Assembly: GCA_013396755.1 (NCBI GenBank)
Contig: VWZF01004015.1
Coordinates: 741,992 to 805,991 of the forward strand
DNA length: 64,000 nucleotides
Direction: 5' to 3'
From: Sclerurus mexicanus
Lineage: Eukaryota; Chordata; Aves; Passeriformes; Furnariidae
A program made the position numbers and the translations under genes. Positions 1 to 12,800 of this stretch are shown here, in pieces. The notes beneath the pieces are model-generated. The model saw nothing but the letters and a program-made list of their open reading frames with translations, was not told the origin of the DNA and made no database searches. Position 1 is the stretch's first letter; each line of letters starts with the position of its first letter.

Positions 1-1980
1 TTCAAGTTTCTTTTTACAACACACATGGCTCCCCCCACACATGCCTATTCGTATCATATAAGGCAGGAAAGAGGTGAGGCAGTGACTCATGTAAAATTAA
101 CAGTGCAATTAAAGTACAAAACCCCACCTATCCCAGTAGGAACAAAGATCTGGAGCTGCACAACACCTGCTGTCCAGTGCTTCTATGTTTATTCCAGTTT
201 TTTAGTTCTGAATACAGACTTGAAAAGTAGGCCAGTGTTCAAGGATTTTGAATGAAGGAAGTGTTGGCTTTGGAGCTGACACCAGTGTGAGATCAGGAGA
301 ACCAGACTTTGCACACAGTCATCTGTTCATTTCTGAATTACAAACTATATTCAAAAAGGTGCAGAAGTCTGTTTGCTCTGTGTAAGTGGGCCTGCCAGCA
401 TTCATAATACCTCGTTTCAGCTGCAGCTGATGACTAAAATAATCAGTTAGCTTGTTGTATAGCTAAAATCATAAAGCAACGAGTCTAACTACTTCAAATG
501 AGGATGCCTTTTTCTCTTGTTCTAATATTAGTAATTCCAGTAATAGTTGCGGTAAAACTCTTTTATTGCAGTAACTTCTGTTTAGCACTGTTGAAAAAGT
601 GTGTCAGCTTGGGAATCCAACTGCCAGTGTTTTCTTTCCTTCTCTTTGTTTAAGCAAGAAGCAGAGCACAAGACCTACAGCCAGCAAGGGGGAAGATTAC
701 TTCAGTTCCTTTTCCACTTCTCTGATTCCAGACAGCTTCAGCAGCTAGGAAGATTTACAGTACATAGACAGTATCTCATGTCTGAGTATATAACCACATT
801 GTGTCCTGCACTGCTGTCCTTGGCAGATCTCTTAGAGCTGAACTGTCATTGGGGTGCTCAGAAGCCACCAGCATATTGTGCTTTCCCTGACTGCAGGCTT
901 CTCATGCCCCTTTTCCTCAGGTAAACGTGCTAAGGTATGGCTGAGAATCTTTCCACATAACTTTAATTAGTTCCTAACATAGATTAAGACCTCTGAAGTT
1001 GTCCAAACAGATACACTGCAGAGATTTGAAAGCTAATTAATGTGTAGGAGGCAGAGCTGTTTTTTCCTCTCTGCTTTGCACTACCACTATGGAGCTCAAT
1101 CATGAGCTGTCTGGCAGAGGAAAGAGCACACGCATCACATCATACATCCCATACATGACTTACCACTGAAGGGAGGGGCCCATGCTTTTCAAGTTCAGTG
1201 TTAGGACTTTGACTCTCAGAGCTTACAAAAAATGACTCAGTTGTTGCCCAAGCCCCCCAAAACCTTTAAAGAAATCTCAGAATCCTCCCCCCACCCCACT
1301 TGCAACAAAGAAAATGGTTGAAAATATCTGTGAGGTCAGATTTGCTTTGATACATGGTTCCTCACTACCATCTTGTCAACCAATGTAAAAGCATAGGCAA
1401 GTGGAAGCTGTCCCTTAGGGAGACCCTTTTCAGAAGGAAAGCATTTCTTTTCCTTTGACTGTTCCTTGGACCCTTTTAGAGACGATGGTGGCTCTGTGCC
1501 AGCGTACCTGCTGTACCATGGCCCACAGAGGAGTGTTATGAACACAGTGTGCTCTGGCTCCCTTCTGCCCAGAACACCAAGAGCCTGTGCAGATGAGGAA
1601 GACAGTGACTTAAAAATTCTTCTCCCCTAATCAAGCTTAAGAACAAAAGCACTGAGTAGAGCTGGTATGTGGGCTGGCTGCCTGCAAGGTGGACCTGGGT
1701 TTCAGCAGTAGGATCCTACTGTGGCTGTGTCAGTGAGGTTTGCCCACCGAGATGGCTTTGGCTTAGGAGTCGCCCGATGCAGTGAAGCACCTGCTTCCCT
1801 TCTGGTAAGGAAGAAGAATAGCTGGGGGGAGGATGATGGGCCAGGATGGGAACTGGAACCTTCTGAAAACCTTACTGGCAATTGGCAAATGCTCTGGGAG
1901 TCTGAGGGCCTAGGTATCGTAACCTATTTAATTACCTTTCTGTTCACCATCCTGGGCATTCTCGGAGTCTGTGAACACTA
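1..1980. other. Non-coding, nothing recognised
   Basis: Unique-looking AT-leaning DNA. Short open frames at 601-924 and 1721-1981 start at GTG rather than ATG and resemble no known protein. No RNA gene or promoter is recognisable. Confidence 0.7.
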
Positions 1981-1984
1981 ACCC

Positions 1985-2075
1985 ATCTCCCTCTCTCTCT
2001 CTCTCCCCCCCTCTCTCTCCCTTTTCACTTATTTGTTTTGTTTTGTTGGTTTTGGCTTTTTTTGTTTTTAATTCA
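1985..2075. repeat. (CT)n followed by T/TTTTG-rich simple repeat
   Basis: Pure CT dinucleotides and C runs occupy about 1987-2022, followed at about 2033-2075 by tttgttttgttttgttgg and further T runs. Confidence 0.85.
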
Positions 2076-2830
2076 GCCACTTAAGTGCAGAACCTCAGTC
2101 AAAATCTTGTAATTTTTAGGTTAGCTCTAGTTCAACATTATTTAATGCCGGGGTTTGATAATGCTTACAATAGCAGTGAAGCAATCATCTTTTATGGTAG
2201 CTATAAACCTCCTTATGTCTTCTCCAGAAGTTAATACAATAATAATAATAGTTTTAAGGGTCTCTTATTACCAGCTCTAAGTCTATTTCTCTAACAAGAC
2301 GCTGCTAATGGTACTACTCTGGCTTCAGCAGTTTCCTTTGTCTCAAAGCCCCTTACAGAGGCAGTGGGATCTTAGCCAGAATTCTTGTTTTGGTCCTGTA
2401 AAATGTAGTTTTGTTGCAACAGTAGCTTGTTCTTAATAATATTTATCTGATTTATTATTTTATTACTGTCTAGATTTTGCTATATCCATTACTTTTACGT
2501 TGCTGACAGCCTAACAGCATCTAGTTCAAATACATCAGTATCCACAACCCGTCTCAACATTACTCTCATTTCAGTGAGTGCAGTATTTCCTTCACCAGCT
2601 GATAACATTTTGATTGTATTAAAAATAAAACTCTCAAAACATTAAATTATCTAAAAATGAATTTGAAAACACATCACCGGGAGTCTCTTTCATGGCCTGC
2701 CTCTGTAAAAGGTAAATGTACGTGTCAGAATGTGCCTGTAGCCATGGGCGTTACTGAGGCAGGTGATGCGTGGTGTGTTGGCTGCACCGTGTGCCCGCAC
2801 TTGAGCCTGTGACCGCACTGTGTGTCCATA

Positions 2831-3150
2831 CCCACACCGTGTGCCCGTGTGCTCGTGTGCCCCTGCTCCCGCTCCCTGTTCCCGCACCGTGTGCCCCTTC
2901 CCGCACCCTGTTCCCGCTCCCTGTTCCCGCTCCCTGTTCCCGCACCGTGTGCCCCTGCTCCCGCTCCCTGTTCCCGCTCCCTGTTCCCGCACCGTGTGCC
3001 CCTGCTCCCGCTCCCTGTTCCCGCACCGTGTGCCCCTTCCCGCTCCCTGTTCCCGCTCCCTGTTCCCGCACCGTGTGCCCCTGTTCCCGCTCCCTGTTCC
3101 CGCACCGTGTGCCCCTGCTCCCACTCCCTGCCCCCGCCCCGTTCCCGCCC
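2831..3150. repeat. C-rich composite minisatellite (13-bp units)
   Basis: Units of CCCGCTCCCTGTT and CCCGCACCGTGTG (13 bp each) alternate irregularly with short spacers such as CCCCTGCT. The array is strongly strand-biased: pyrimidine-rich on +, with runs of GGG every 3-4 bases on -. The units contain no stop codon in several frames, so long false open frames (up to 223 codons) arise on both strands. They are not genes. Confidence 0.92.
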
Positions 3151-3310
3151 GTGCCTGCGGGCGAGTGGCGCCCTCTGCCGGGCCCGGGCTGGGACAGGGG
3201 CAGGACAGCCCTGCGGGACACGCGGGGAAGCGGTAAAAATAGCCAGGGCTCGATGCGTGTCATCGGGGCTGAGAGAATCCGCGTGGGAATGGCCATCCCC
3301 GGGACGCGTA
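3130..3310. promoter_or_regulatory. Short CpG-rich patch beside the minisatellite
   Basis: CpGs are dense here (cccgcccg, ggcgcc, gacacgcgg, tccgcgtgg, gggacgcg) against a CpG-poor background. It is too short to call a canonical CpG island with confidence. It could be a small promoter or an insulator, or simply a GC-rich flank of the minisatellite. No adjoining exon is recognised. Confidence 0.35.
3168..3181 (-). promoter_or_regulatory. CTCF-like core motif
   Basis: The minus strand reads CCGGCAGAGGGCGC. It differs from the core consensus CCASYAGRKGGCRS at one position (G for A at position 3). It sits inside the CpG-rich patch. Confidence 0.35.
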
Positions 3311-3319
3311 CAGTGTAAA

Positions 3320-6300
3320 GAACAATTAAAGGTTCCCTTGTGGTTGCATTAGTTACGGCCTTTCTGGTTGTTTTAGGACATGCAAAACTACTGACACCGG
3401 TTACATTTAGAACAGTGTACAAATCTGGGTAATACTGTCTTTTACTATGGCATGTGCTGCTGTGCAGAAAACAGGATTCTGAAATTAGTTTATTCGAGGT
3501 TGAAAATTACAAAGTGGATTAATTTAAAATAGTTTCCTAATTGTGGAAATTAAAGCATTGTTTCAGAAGTAGCAGACCATGGAGTAATTTCAGTTATAGA
3601 AGTTTGCTATTCTTGCATTTCAGACTGGAACTCAGTGGCTGCTGTCAGACTTTGAGAACTTCTACAGCTGTCTCACCTCTTTGGAAACTCATCTGCCCAT
3701 TAAGTTGATTTTTTTTTTCCTCTTACAAGTAAAAACAAAATGAAAGGTTAATTTGCAAGGCAGCTTCTTATCTGGCACTCTGTCCTGGAAAGATTGTTTT
3801 GTGTTACCTGAAGCTAAATGCTACAATATAGTTTGTTTAAACAACACATTCCAGGATTGTATAAGCCAACCTAAACCAAAAATGTCTCATTTAGGTTTTT
3901 GACAAGATTTCCATAAAATATAGAATTGCCCTTACAGAAAGTAAGTTGTGATACAGAAATGTCATTAACTTCATGCCTATGCTCACATATGCCTTGGAGA
4001 ATGCCCTACTGAATAATGACATTTTCAGCTATTTGTTGGGAGTTTCATTATGGTTCCAGCTAGGTTGCCAGGTGTTTTTCTTTTCAGAGTAGCAGGGAAC
4101 TTCGGACAACATGTCTCCAGTCGGTGCCATTGCTCTTGTTGCTGCTGTGGGTGGAATTTCAGGTGTTAACCCCTCCTGGGATTTGTTCTGTTGTTTGGTA
4201 ACCAACCTGGCTCTAAGTTACATGGCTAGAAAAGATTAAGTGGCCTACACACAAAATTTAAGAATGAACACAAGCACTGCTTTTCTGACTTCTCCTAATT
4301 GCTGCCATCCGGGCAGCAGTATCAGCCTGCTCCAACCTGCCATCATTAATTCTTCGAGTACCAGTTTGGCTGGTGAATGGAAGGGGTGTGTGACTTCAGT
4401 GCATATCAGCTAATGCTGGAAAAGTAAAACATTACTACCTGCTTGGTTCTTAGGCTTAAACAGCTACAGACTTAATAACTGGATCTTTTTACTCAAAGCT
4501 AAATTTTTAGAAACCCTTTAACATATCACTTTCATGATTATCTGTGACACAGCACTGTCACCTTTGGCAACCAGTAAGTCTCTAATAGGAATAAAGCCTG
4601 TAGTAGTCCATAGCAGCAAGCAGGCTTAGTCAAGGGAATTAGGAATTAGCCTTTTGTAATACCCTGAGTAGACATTTGCACATCCTCCAGCAGAGCTAAA
4701 AGAACCTCTGCATGCTCAGGGCTATGGGGAATATTTTGATTTTAGACTGAATGTTATCTTGCTATATTTAACTAACATACACCCCAAGGATATGGTGCTT
4801 CCTTCGAGTTTGACAAGGTAGGTGCTTCTTATTTTCCTGTTTTGAGGAAAACAGTAAGGTGAATGAACAGTCTGGGTGCAGCTGAGAAAATAAATGTGGT
4901 CATCATTTCTACCACTGTTTGAGTGGCCATTTGTTTGGGTCAAAGGTCTTTTGCAGAGCAGGAAGCTAAAAAAGGCTCACTCTACCTTAAGTGAGATGAG
5001 AGCTGCCTGTGTTTTTCTCCTAGTAGGGAGTTATGTCTTTGATACTTGAGACGGAATTCATCCTAAGTAGTTTAAATCTGATCTTTTGTTTTTATACAAT
5101 AATATTTTTATATACCTGGAATGTGTCATCAAAGCAAAGACATTCTGTGTCTTTCTTGTATTTAAAAGAAGAGAGGGATTCTTTTTCTCACCTCCAAAAT
5201 GAATAATGAAAGTAAATTTGTAGCCATCTGACACATACTTGAGGAGAAAGCACAGAGATACATACATGTTTTCCTATGTGCTTGTTAAATGGTTTATCAA
5301 AGTTCAGGGGTTTTTTTACTCATTATACTTGTAGAAAAAAAACATTGCTGGTACACAGAACAGTAGAAGAAATAGATGATGAATGAAAAATGGCTGGTGC
5401 TGTAAGCATGATGCAAAGCAAAGATTTGAAATTAACTGATTTTACCTAACTGGTGTTATTTTTGTTGCACTGTAATGTTTTCCTCTTCAGTCCTCCTTGA
5501 TCTGAAGCAAAGGGACAGATCTCTGAATGTTTGCAGGTCATGTCACTTTACCAGCCACCCTGGAATCTGTTATGGTCATGCTTACTTGAGGGGAACATGT
5601 AACAGAAAATCAAATTGTAGCAATACGGTAGCTGTCCTCCTATCTGTATTGATTATGTGGCTGCTGAAATGGAGCTGGCAGTGACTTAGTCACCAGCTGG
5701 GCCTCGAGTGTCTCAGGTGAGAAGCTGCCTACACCTCCCTGTTGCTGAGCTTGGGAGTTCTGCAGGGACTGGCAGTGCCCAGCAGCCAGGAAGAGCTAGT
5801 GAACATGGATGCAGCATTTCCAAAGAGAGCTCAGTGGCAGCAATAAAGCCTCAGTCTTGTGGTCTTCCCTTTTAGTTTGAGAGGACTCACTCTTTGCTGG
5901 GTATTTATGAACCATGTGTCATAAACACAAACACACAGCCCAGACATTCTCTTTGCAGCCCTGGCTGCCAGTTGCAGGGGTGTCAATGGGAGACTCTTCA
6001 AAGCACCTTTCTACTTGAAATTTCTTCTTAGTTTTGCTGCAGAAATCTTGCTTGCTGTCCAGCCTTCTGCTGGTAACACCAGTTGAAGGAAATCAACATG
6101 TGCCTTCATCCTTTGCTCAGACCATACAATTCTGGAAATTAAAAGTTCAAAAGTAAGTTGTGGACAAACATAGTTCTCCCAAGAATCCATCTTGCAAGGA
6201 CATCTTGGATGAAATGTGGGTTAGGCTAAGGAAGAGTCCTGAATCACCAAGGAAAGTGTCTGCAAATGGAGTCAATCAGGTGCATAGTCATCAGGAATAA

Positions 6301-6670
6301 TCACATATGTATGCGTTCAAAGCTACAAGTGGTTCTCTTCAGTCTTGGTTCCATTCAAGCCAGTTGTCAGACTTGCTTGAAACTGTTTGCCATCACAACT
6401 AATTTAAAACCTTTGGCATCAAACTGAGGCAAAGTTTTCATCTTAAAAATACCAGTGGTTCAAGTTCCCATGTCACCGTGTTTCTTCCTCGTTCAGTTTG
6501 GGATTTTTTTTCATTCACAGTTACGAGATGAGTCCTGATAAAATAGGTCTTTGGTGTTCACTGTTCTGAATTTTATTAGGGAATAATAATACTGTTAATG
6601 GATGTAAAAGTATTGCAGTCTTGAATGTGTTTTCTCTTTTTAATACTAACACTTTTAACAGAATCTTGTG
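3320..6670. other. Non-coding, nothing recognised
   Basis: AT-rich DNA with only short open frames (at most 73 codons) and no splice-bounded conserved coding segment that I can recognise. It contains short homopolymer runs, such as T at about 3708-3717. Confidence 0.65.
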
Positions 6671-6679
6671 GGAGTAGTG

Positions 6680-7125
6680 GACAGTGAGAAGGTGACGTAC
6701 CTCTCCTTGCTGGCTCCTCTATCACTTGGAGAAGGAAGTTATCAATGAGTTCCAGGAGCCTGGGCTGTTCATGCCCTGCTCTGCTGGCCCTCCAGCAGGT
6801 ATGGGCTGGTTGAAGTCCCCCATGAGGACCAGGGCTTGTGGAGGTGAGGCTGCTCCTGTCTGTCCATGCCATGTTCCTGGCTGGGGGGCTGTAGCAGACC
6901 TCACTATAATGCCACCTGTCCCTGCCCTCCCTTTAATCTTGACCCCCAGGCTCTCAGCTGGCTCCTCATCCATCCAAGAGCTCCATGCACTGCAGCTGGT
7001 CACTGACACCCCCCACCTGCCTTCCTAAATAGCCTGTGTCCTTCCATTCCAATGTTCCAGCCATAGGAGCCATCCCAACACACCTTTGTGATGGCAATTT
7101 AGTTCTTTTTGGAATGATTGCAGAG
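6680..7125 (-). mobile_element. CR1 LINE fragment, ORF2 endonuclease region, decayed
   Basis: Read on the minus strand, three frames carry pieces of the CR1 ORF2 N-terminus in the expected order. IAITKVCWDGSYGWNIG lies near 7095-7045, VKIKGRAGTGGIIV near 6950-6905, QALVLMGDFNQP near 6840-6805 and DNFLLQVIEEPARRG near 6745-6700. LMGDFN is the catalytic-core motif of the apurinic-type endonuclease. The frame changes between pieces, so this is a dead, 5'-part copy of the non-LTR retrotransposon. Neither flank preserves the CR1 3' end. Confidence 0.85.
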
Positions 7126-7129
7126 GGCT

Positions 7130-9350
7130 AAGGCATGGGCCCTGCTGAGCTGGACACTGTACAAACAGGACAAAGAGGTATGTGCAAAGAGCTGAATGCA
7201 ATCATTTGACTGGCTTTATACCACAGATATACAGCCCTGTGATAATTGCATTATTCCATCCTTTTGCCTTATTTCTGTTGTATTTACTTATTCCCCGCTA
7301 AAGCCAGTGTCAAAATTCTGATTCAAATTTGTATATGCTGAGAAATAGTTGGCTGCAGTGAAACAACAAGACAGTTTTTGAATTTAACAGTAGGCCCAAT
7401 CCTGCAGATCCTGGAAAAGCCTAGTTCATACTGACTTCATTAAAGTGGAATTCAGCCTACTGCTGAGGGCTGGCATAAAGCCCATCTATGCTTAAGTCTC
7501 CCCTAAGTTCTAAAATATGCACTGCTTTTGTTTCTGAACTGTGGTAAATTTTATGTGGAGAGTTCCACACCTGTAAGGTAGGTAGGGTTGGGCCCTGAAA
7601 GCTGTAATAGTTGCTAAGGGAAAAAAGACCTCAGAAACATGTTCTATTGCACAGCATCAAAGAGTACTCAGTGAACTAGAATTTGTTTTCATAGTCAAGA
7701 AGTTTTCTTCGTTGTCTGTCAAATTAGTCGTGGACTTCATTCATTATTTACAAATTTGCTCTCAAGACAGTAGTTACTCATAAAATATTTCTTGAAGCCT
7801 TCATTTAATTGCTCTTCCATTGTCCTCTAGCACATGAACATTTTTGAGGAGATGTGGGGAAAGCTGCTCTGAGTGGACTAATAAGCAGGAATATATTGTC
7901 TGGATGTATGTACATGTTTGCAAACACTAAGTGGACATATTCATTTTAAATTTCGCACTTTCTCTGCTGAGGCAGGAACTCTTTAAAAAGAAAAATAGTG
8001 TTAAATTAGGCCAGCTTGGTAAGTTTGGCAGCAGTAGCATGATGGTGACGCAGAGACTGGCAGTGCCCTGCTGGGCAGGCAGGGACCTCACTGTTCTGGT
8101 GCTTCTGCAGGGGTGACTGTCCAGAGGTTTGCACAGCCTGGTTTTGGTGGCCCTTCAGTAAAACAGCATCTGATGTCAGGTCAGCATCTGGGTTACAGAG
8201 TTTTACAGGTACACCTGTTAGCCATGTTATCTGGGGCCATTGGGCTGTGACTGTTCCCATGAGTAGAAAAACAAAGGCATGTGAGGAAACACTGACAAAA
8301 CATGGGGTTTTTCTGTGTTAATTCACTCAGATCCCCTCTTTCACTTGTATGTTGTTGTTTTGATGAAAATTCAGACTAGAGACCCCAGAATACATCTTAA
8401 TTAACAGAGGTGAATTTAAAAAGGAAGGGTATAAAAATGGCTGTGAGCAGCCTGGACTGAGATGGCAGAAGGGACAGCTCCTAAAGGTGTGCAGACAGGT
8501 TCTGTTTTCGAGAGGACTGTGGTGTATGCACCAGAAATGGACTTCCTATGTGGAAGAACATTACCCCAGCTGTACCTTAGTCCTTGGGCAAAGTGGAGAA
8601 ATGTCTGTCTAAACATGAAGTGGTAGAGTCTAAGGGTCTTTTAGTTTTTGTATATCACACAATGTAGTTTAAAAACCTGTTTAAAGAGCTTTTCCTTTCT
8701 GAAGACACCTTAAAGTCAGTGTTGCAGCAATAAGTGTGCTAAACGCTGGTGTAGCTGCAGTCTAGATGGTCTGTTCCAGCAAATATGCATTTTACACTCT
8801 TGAGTTTTTCCCAGCTTAGTGAGTAAACATATAGTCTTAGCTGACTGCAGAAAGATTAGTTTACTTCAGTAGGCTTAATCTATGACATAGACTAATCCTG
8901 ACGTGATCCTATTATTGCAAGGTCAGCAGGGTTTGTAGCATTTGATTGTCTTGTTTTGCTCATTTGACTCCAGCATTTGTGTTTAGCACCAGTTTGTGTC
9001 TTTATTGGTGTGTCTGAGACTTTGCAGTCAGCAGAGATGTTTAATTCATGTTATCCTGACTGTAAAGGGTTAGAAAATTTTACTATGAAAGAGGGAAAAG
9101 AGAAATCCTCGTCCCATCATATACCCCCCTATCAATGTTGTTGAAGTTTAAGAAGCAGCCAAGAAAATCCACCATCATCTGTCAGATCCCTGGAGAGCTG
9201 TGTGACAGGAGTTGGTCAGCTGGAACGTGTTACTGTGATAAGTGTTCCCAGCAGAAATGAAGAATCTGTAACTGAAGGAGCTGGTAAAGGTGGGAATTCT
9301 AAAATTGCTTCTGGACAGAGACCTGGCTAATGGATCTGTCACAGCCAGCT
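7130..9350. other. Non-coding, nothing recognised
   Basis: Short open frames only (at most 84 codons). A moderately GC-rich patch at about 8040-8250 has overlapping frames on both strands and no recognisable product. Confidence 0.65.
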
Positions 9351-9845
9351 TTCACAGGGTCACAGAATATGCTGAGTTGGAAGGGACCCACAAGGACCAT
9401 CCAGTCCAGCCCTCAGCCCTGCACAGGCCCATCCCCAAGAGTCACCCCCTGTGCCCCAGAGCATCATCCAAACCCTCCTGGAGCTCTGGCAGCCTTGGGG
9501 CTGTGCCCACTGCCCTGGGGAGCCTGGGCAGTGCCCACCACCCTCTGGGGGAAGAACCTTCTGCTGAGATCCCACCTGAGCCTGCCCTGACACAGCTCCA
9601 GCCCTTCCCTGGGTGCTGTCCCTGGTCCCACAGAGCAGAGATCAGCTCCTGCCCCTCCTCTGCCCCTCCCCAGGAAGGTGTCCCTGCAATGAGCTCTCCC
9701 CTCAGTCTCCTCTTCTCCAGCTGGACACCCCAAGTGCCCTCAGTGTCCTCACACACTTCCCCTCCAGGCCCTGAACCATCTCCATGTCCCTCCTTGGGGA
9801 GCCTCTCTGATGGCTCAAAACCTCCTTTGCTGTCCCCAGTGGAGG
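9351..9845 (-). mobile_element. CR1 LINE 3'-end fragment
   Basis: The + strand shows the reverse complement of the CR1 3' region: tcacagaat, gttggaagggacccacaagg, ccatccagtccagcc, ctctgggggaagaacc, cagtctcctcttctccagctgg. The element's 3' end is therefore at the left, near 9351. This segment is GC-rich compared with its flanks. The apparent frames of 135 and 213 codons here belong to the repeat and are not host genes. Confidence 0.92.
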
Positions 9846-12800
9846 GCACGGCAGGCCGGTGGCTCGTAGGTCAGGGTGTTGCTGGTAGAGGAGGGATCTG
9901 TAGCTGCCCAGAAACTGTTTGTTTCCAATGATCAACTTGGCACATCTCACCACTGAGCATGCACTGGAGCTGCTGTCATGATCCACAGCTAAAAGGGCTG
10001 AGGTGCTCCTGCCAGGCTGTGAGAGGGTGTGGTGGTGTCTTTCTCTGGCATAAGCACTACAGCAACTCCTGTTGGCAATCCCCAGGAAACCAGGGACTCA
10101 CGGAGGGGCTGCCCTACTCTGCTATGTAGATTGGTAGCAAAAAGCACAGCTGCGTCTTTATCTAGTGCTTGGTGGGCAGATGGAGCAATGAATTTTTCTC
10201 TCAACTGACTTTTTAAAATCTTCCCCAGTTTAATTAGGCTTCACTGCTTTGATGCACCTTTCTTAACAAATATCTGGCAACAGAAGGTAAAACACTACAA
10301 TCAGAAAACATCCAGCATAATACCAAAATTCACTGGAATGCCACAGGACTCAGTGAGTGATGCAATGACAATAAATAGGGACCACTGACAGGTGCTAAGC
10401 TCTGCCAGACAAGGCCATCTAGAACATGCTGATTCATTGCTTGCTGATGTGCACTCGAGTTGTTTCCTGACTGCATCATCTGTCAGAGATAAGTTTAACT
10501 GAAATAAAGGAACCTTGAAATGGTAGAGGTATAACGCAGAGAAGGGGGAACATGATACAATATTTGTATTTCTCCTTCTTTGTTTTTCTTTCTTCTGGTG
10601 ATGCGTGAACTGTGAAATGAGACGTTTGATTTTTGCAGCCAGCCTTTTTAAATGAGCATCCTTGAAAGTTCAGCTGAGGTTTCCCTTTCTTCTCTTTTGT
10701 AAAGTTTCAATAATATTGGCAAAGCACTTTGAACATCTTTCAAAATGTTTGAACCCATTGCTGAGAACTGTAGGCTTATTAGTACAGTTGGGAATGTTCT
10801 TGTGAAAATGTAGGGATTGTTTTCTCAAGCACTTTGCAAACCATAATCATACTTGTATCTGTCCAAGAATTCCAGATGACTTTACAAATATAATGGAATT
10901 CAGGCTTTTTGCATAGGTTTATATGATTGCTTCTTTTGTTCAGCTAGAGAAACGAAGGTATTAAAGATATGGGGGTGACTTGTGCATGGTCCCACAGAAA
11001 ATCAGGGACAGGAAGAGATTATCTGATTCCCAATTCCTTACTTTACTTCTAAACCTGTTCTACCTCTTATCTTTACTTTTATCTTACATTTGATTTCATA
11101 CTGTCATGTTCTTTTGGTGCCAAAATGTATTCATATGCACATTTCTAGGTCTTCTCTCGATTACAGTTACCGTTATTGCTAGCTGGTCCAAATGTATTTT
11201 GTGTATTTTATTTATTTTTTTGTTTTAATTTGAAAAGCAATTTTCACAATCAGAGCCAACAGATGATGTTATTGTACATCAGGATTTAGGAAAGGTCACT
11301 GGTCAATTAAATTCCTTTTCTTACAGAGGGTTTTACACATCTTCTGGACAATTAATTGTGAATAAAGATTAACATATTCAACGTATTTGACCTTTCCCAT
11401 GCTAAGATAATGTAAGAGGTATTAAATATTAGACATGCTTATATTTCTAGAGGGAGGACAATCCTCCATTTGAAAATCCTGAGCTTCAAGGCAACACGTG
11501 CTGCAAAGGACCCACCAGATGGTGCTGGTGGTATCTAAAAAGGCGTAAGCTGTGAGTGGGCAGCGAGATGCCGAATTTTGGGGGGTGAAGAGCACTTCCC
11601 ACGGACCCCACTGAATGGGTTGGGCACCGTGTGCGTGGGACCTACGGTGCAACTCAGTGCTATGAATAAGAGCTGATACATCAACAAAGCATCTAATGGG
11701 AGTCTGTCCCTGCCCTTTCCAGAACGCAGCAAGAGCGGTTCAGTTATCTCCCAACAAGAACCATTCGCACCCTTTCCCTTTCCCTCGGGAATGATGGAGC
11801 ACGGTAGGAAGAATTGTTTCTTCTCCTCAGACGTTCCTTGGTCACCCAAGCAGGGTTTTTCCCACCAGCTGTAGGTACTGCCTTGTGGTGGGAAGTAGAA
11901 ATAAGCTGTTTCCTTCCAGAGGTACAACCTGGTTCGTTCAGTTCTCAGGTCAGGGGGGTCTCGTGGGCTGCTATCCAGTGGTGCAGTTCCAGGCTTTGAT
12001 GCTTACTTGCAACTAAATTATGCTGCTTTTTTATGGTTTAATTCTTCAGCTCCCTTTTTTTTTCACTACCCTTTCAAGTCCTCTGTAATTAGCTAAATAA
12101 AAGACATTATTTCTTTCAGCCTTCAGTTTAGTTGTTGTTAGATATGGAAATGTTCTGGATTTATTTAACTAGTTTTGTTTGGGACTATGGTAATAGTCCA
12201 CTGAAAAAAGTGGTGTATTGTAAACTGAAATGATGATTTTACTCAGCTGAAATGAAGACTTCTTGTTCCTCTCCTGAGATCCTATCCTCACTGAAATCTA
12301 CATCAAAACCCAATTTGCTGGGAAGATTGAGAGGCTGAAGCTGATTTCTGTCTATGTTTATATAGTATACATCAAAGTCACCCAGCATGAATCTCGTTTT
12401 CAGTGGGGGGCCACCACCAATGGCAATGGTTTTACTTCTGAAATCAGTGCTTTTAACATTTTGGATCCAGGGTCACCCTGCTCACACCCAGAAGGGCCCC
12501 ACATCTTTCCAGCCTGCCCAGCCCAGCAGACTCTTGGTGCTCCCCTCTAGCTCCAGTTTGTGGTTCCAAGAACAGATTAGCATTCCATTTTTATTACAGA
12601 GCTAAAGTAACTGTATTAATGTACAGACAGCGTCAGCATGTTTTATTCATAGGAGAAAACATTTCAGACTGCATTTAACAGAAAATATTTAAAGACATTT
12701 TATTTACCATCTCTGATAGTTTAAACAAAGTGCTTGGAAAACAAGGAAAATGTAAGGGAAATGAAGAAAAGTCTTGATCTGATTATTCAGGCAAAGTGAT

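Noticed and set aside
601..924. 107-codon + frame
   Set aside because: It starts at GTG, which is not a usual vertebrate start, and resembles no known protein.
2690..3422. Up to 223-codon open frames on both strands, rich in Arg/Gly/Glu or Pro/Ala/Cys
   Set aside because: They are translations of the 13-bp minisatellite, which lacks stops in several frames. No unique domain and no splice context support a gene.
9290..9931. 213-codon + frame and 135-codon - frame
   Set aside because: They lie almost entirely inside the CR1 3'-end fragment, which is non-coding in that part.
10221..10232. Third copy of the 34226/52601 element
   Set aside because: Only 12 bases (CCCAGTTTAATT) match, and the upstream ATAAATAG half and the downstream part are absent.
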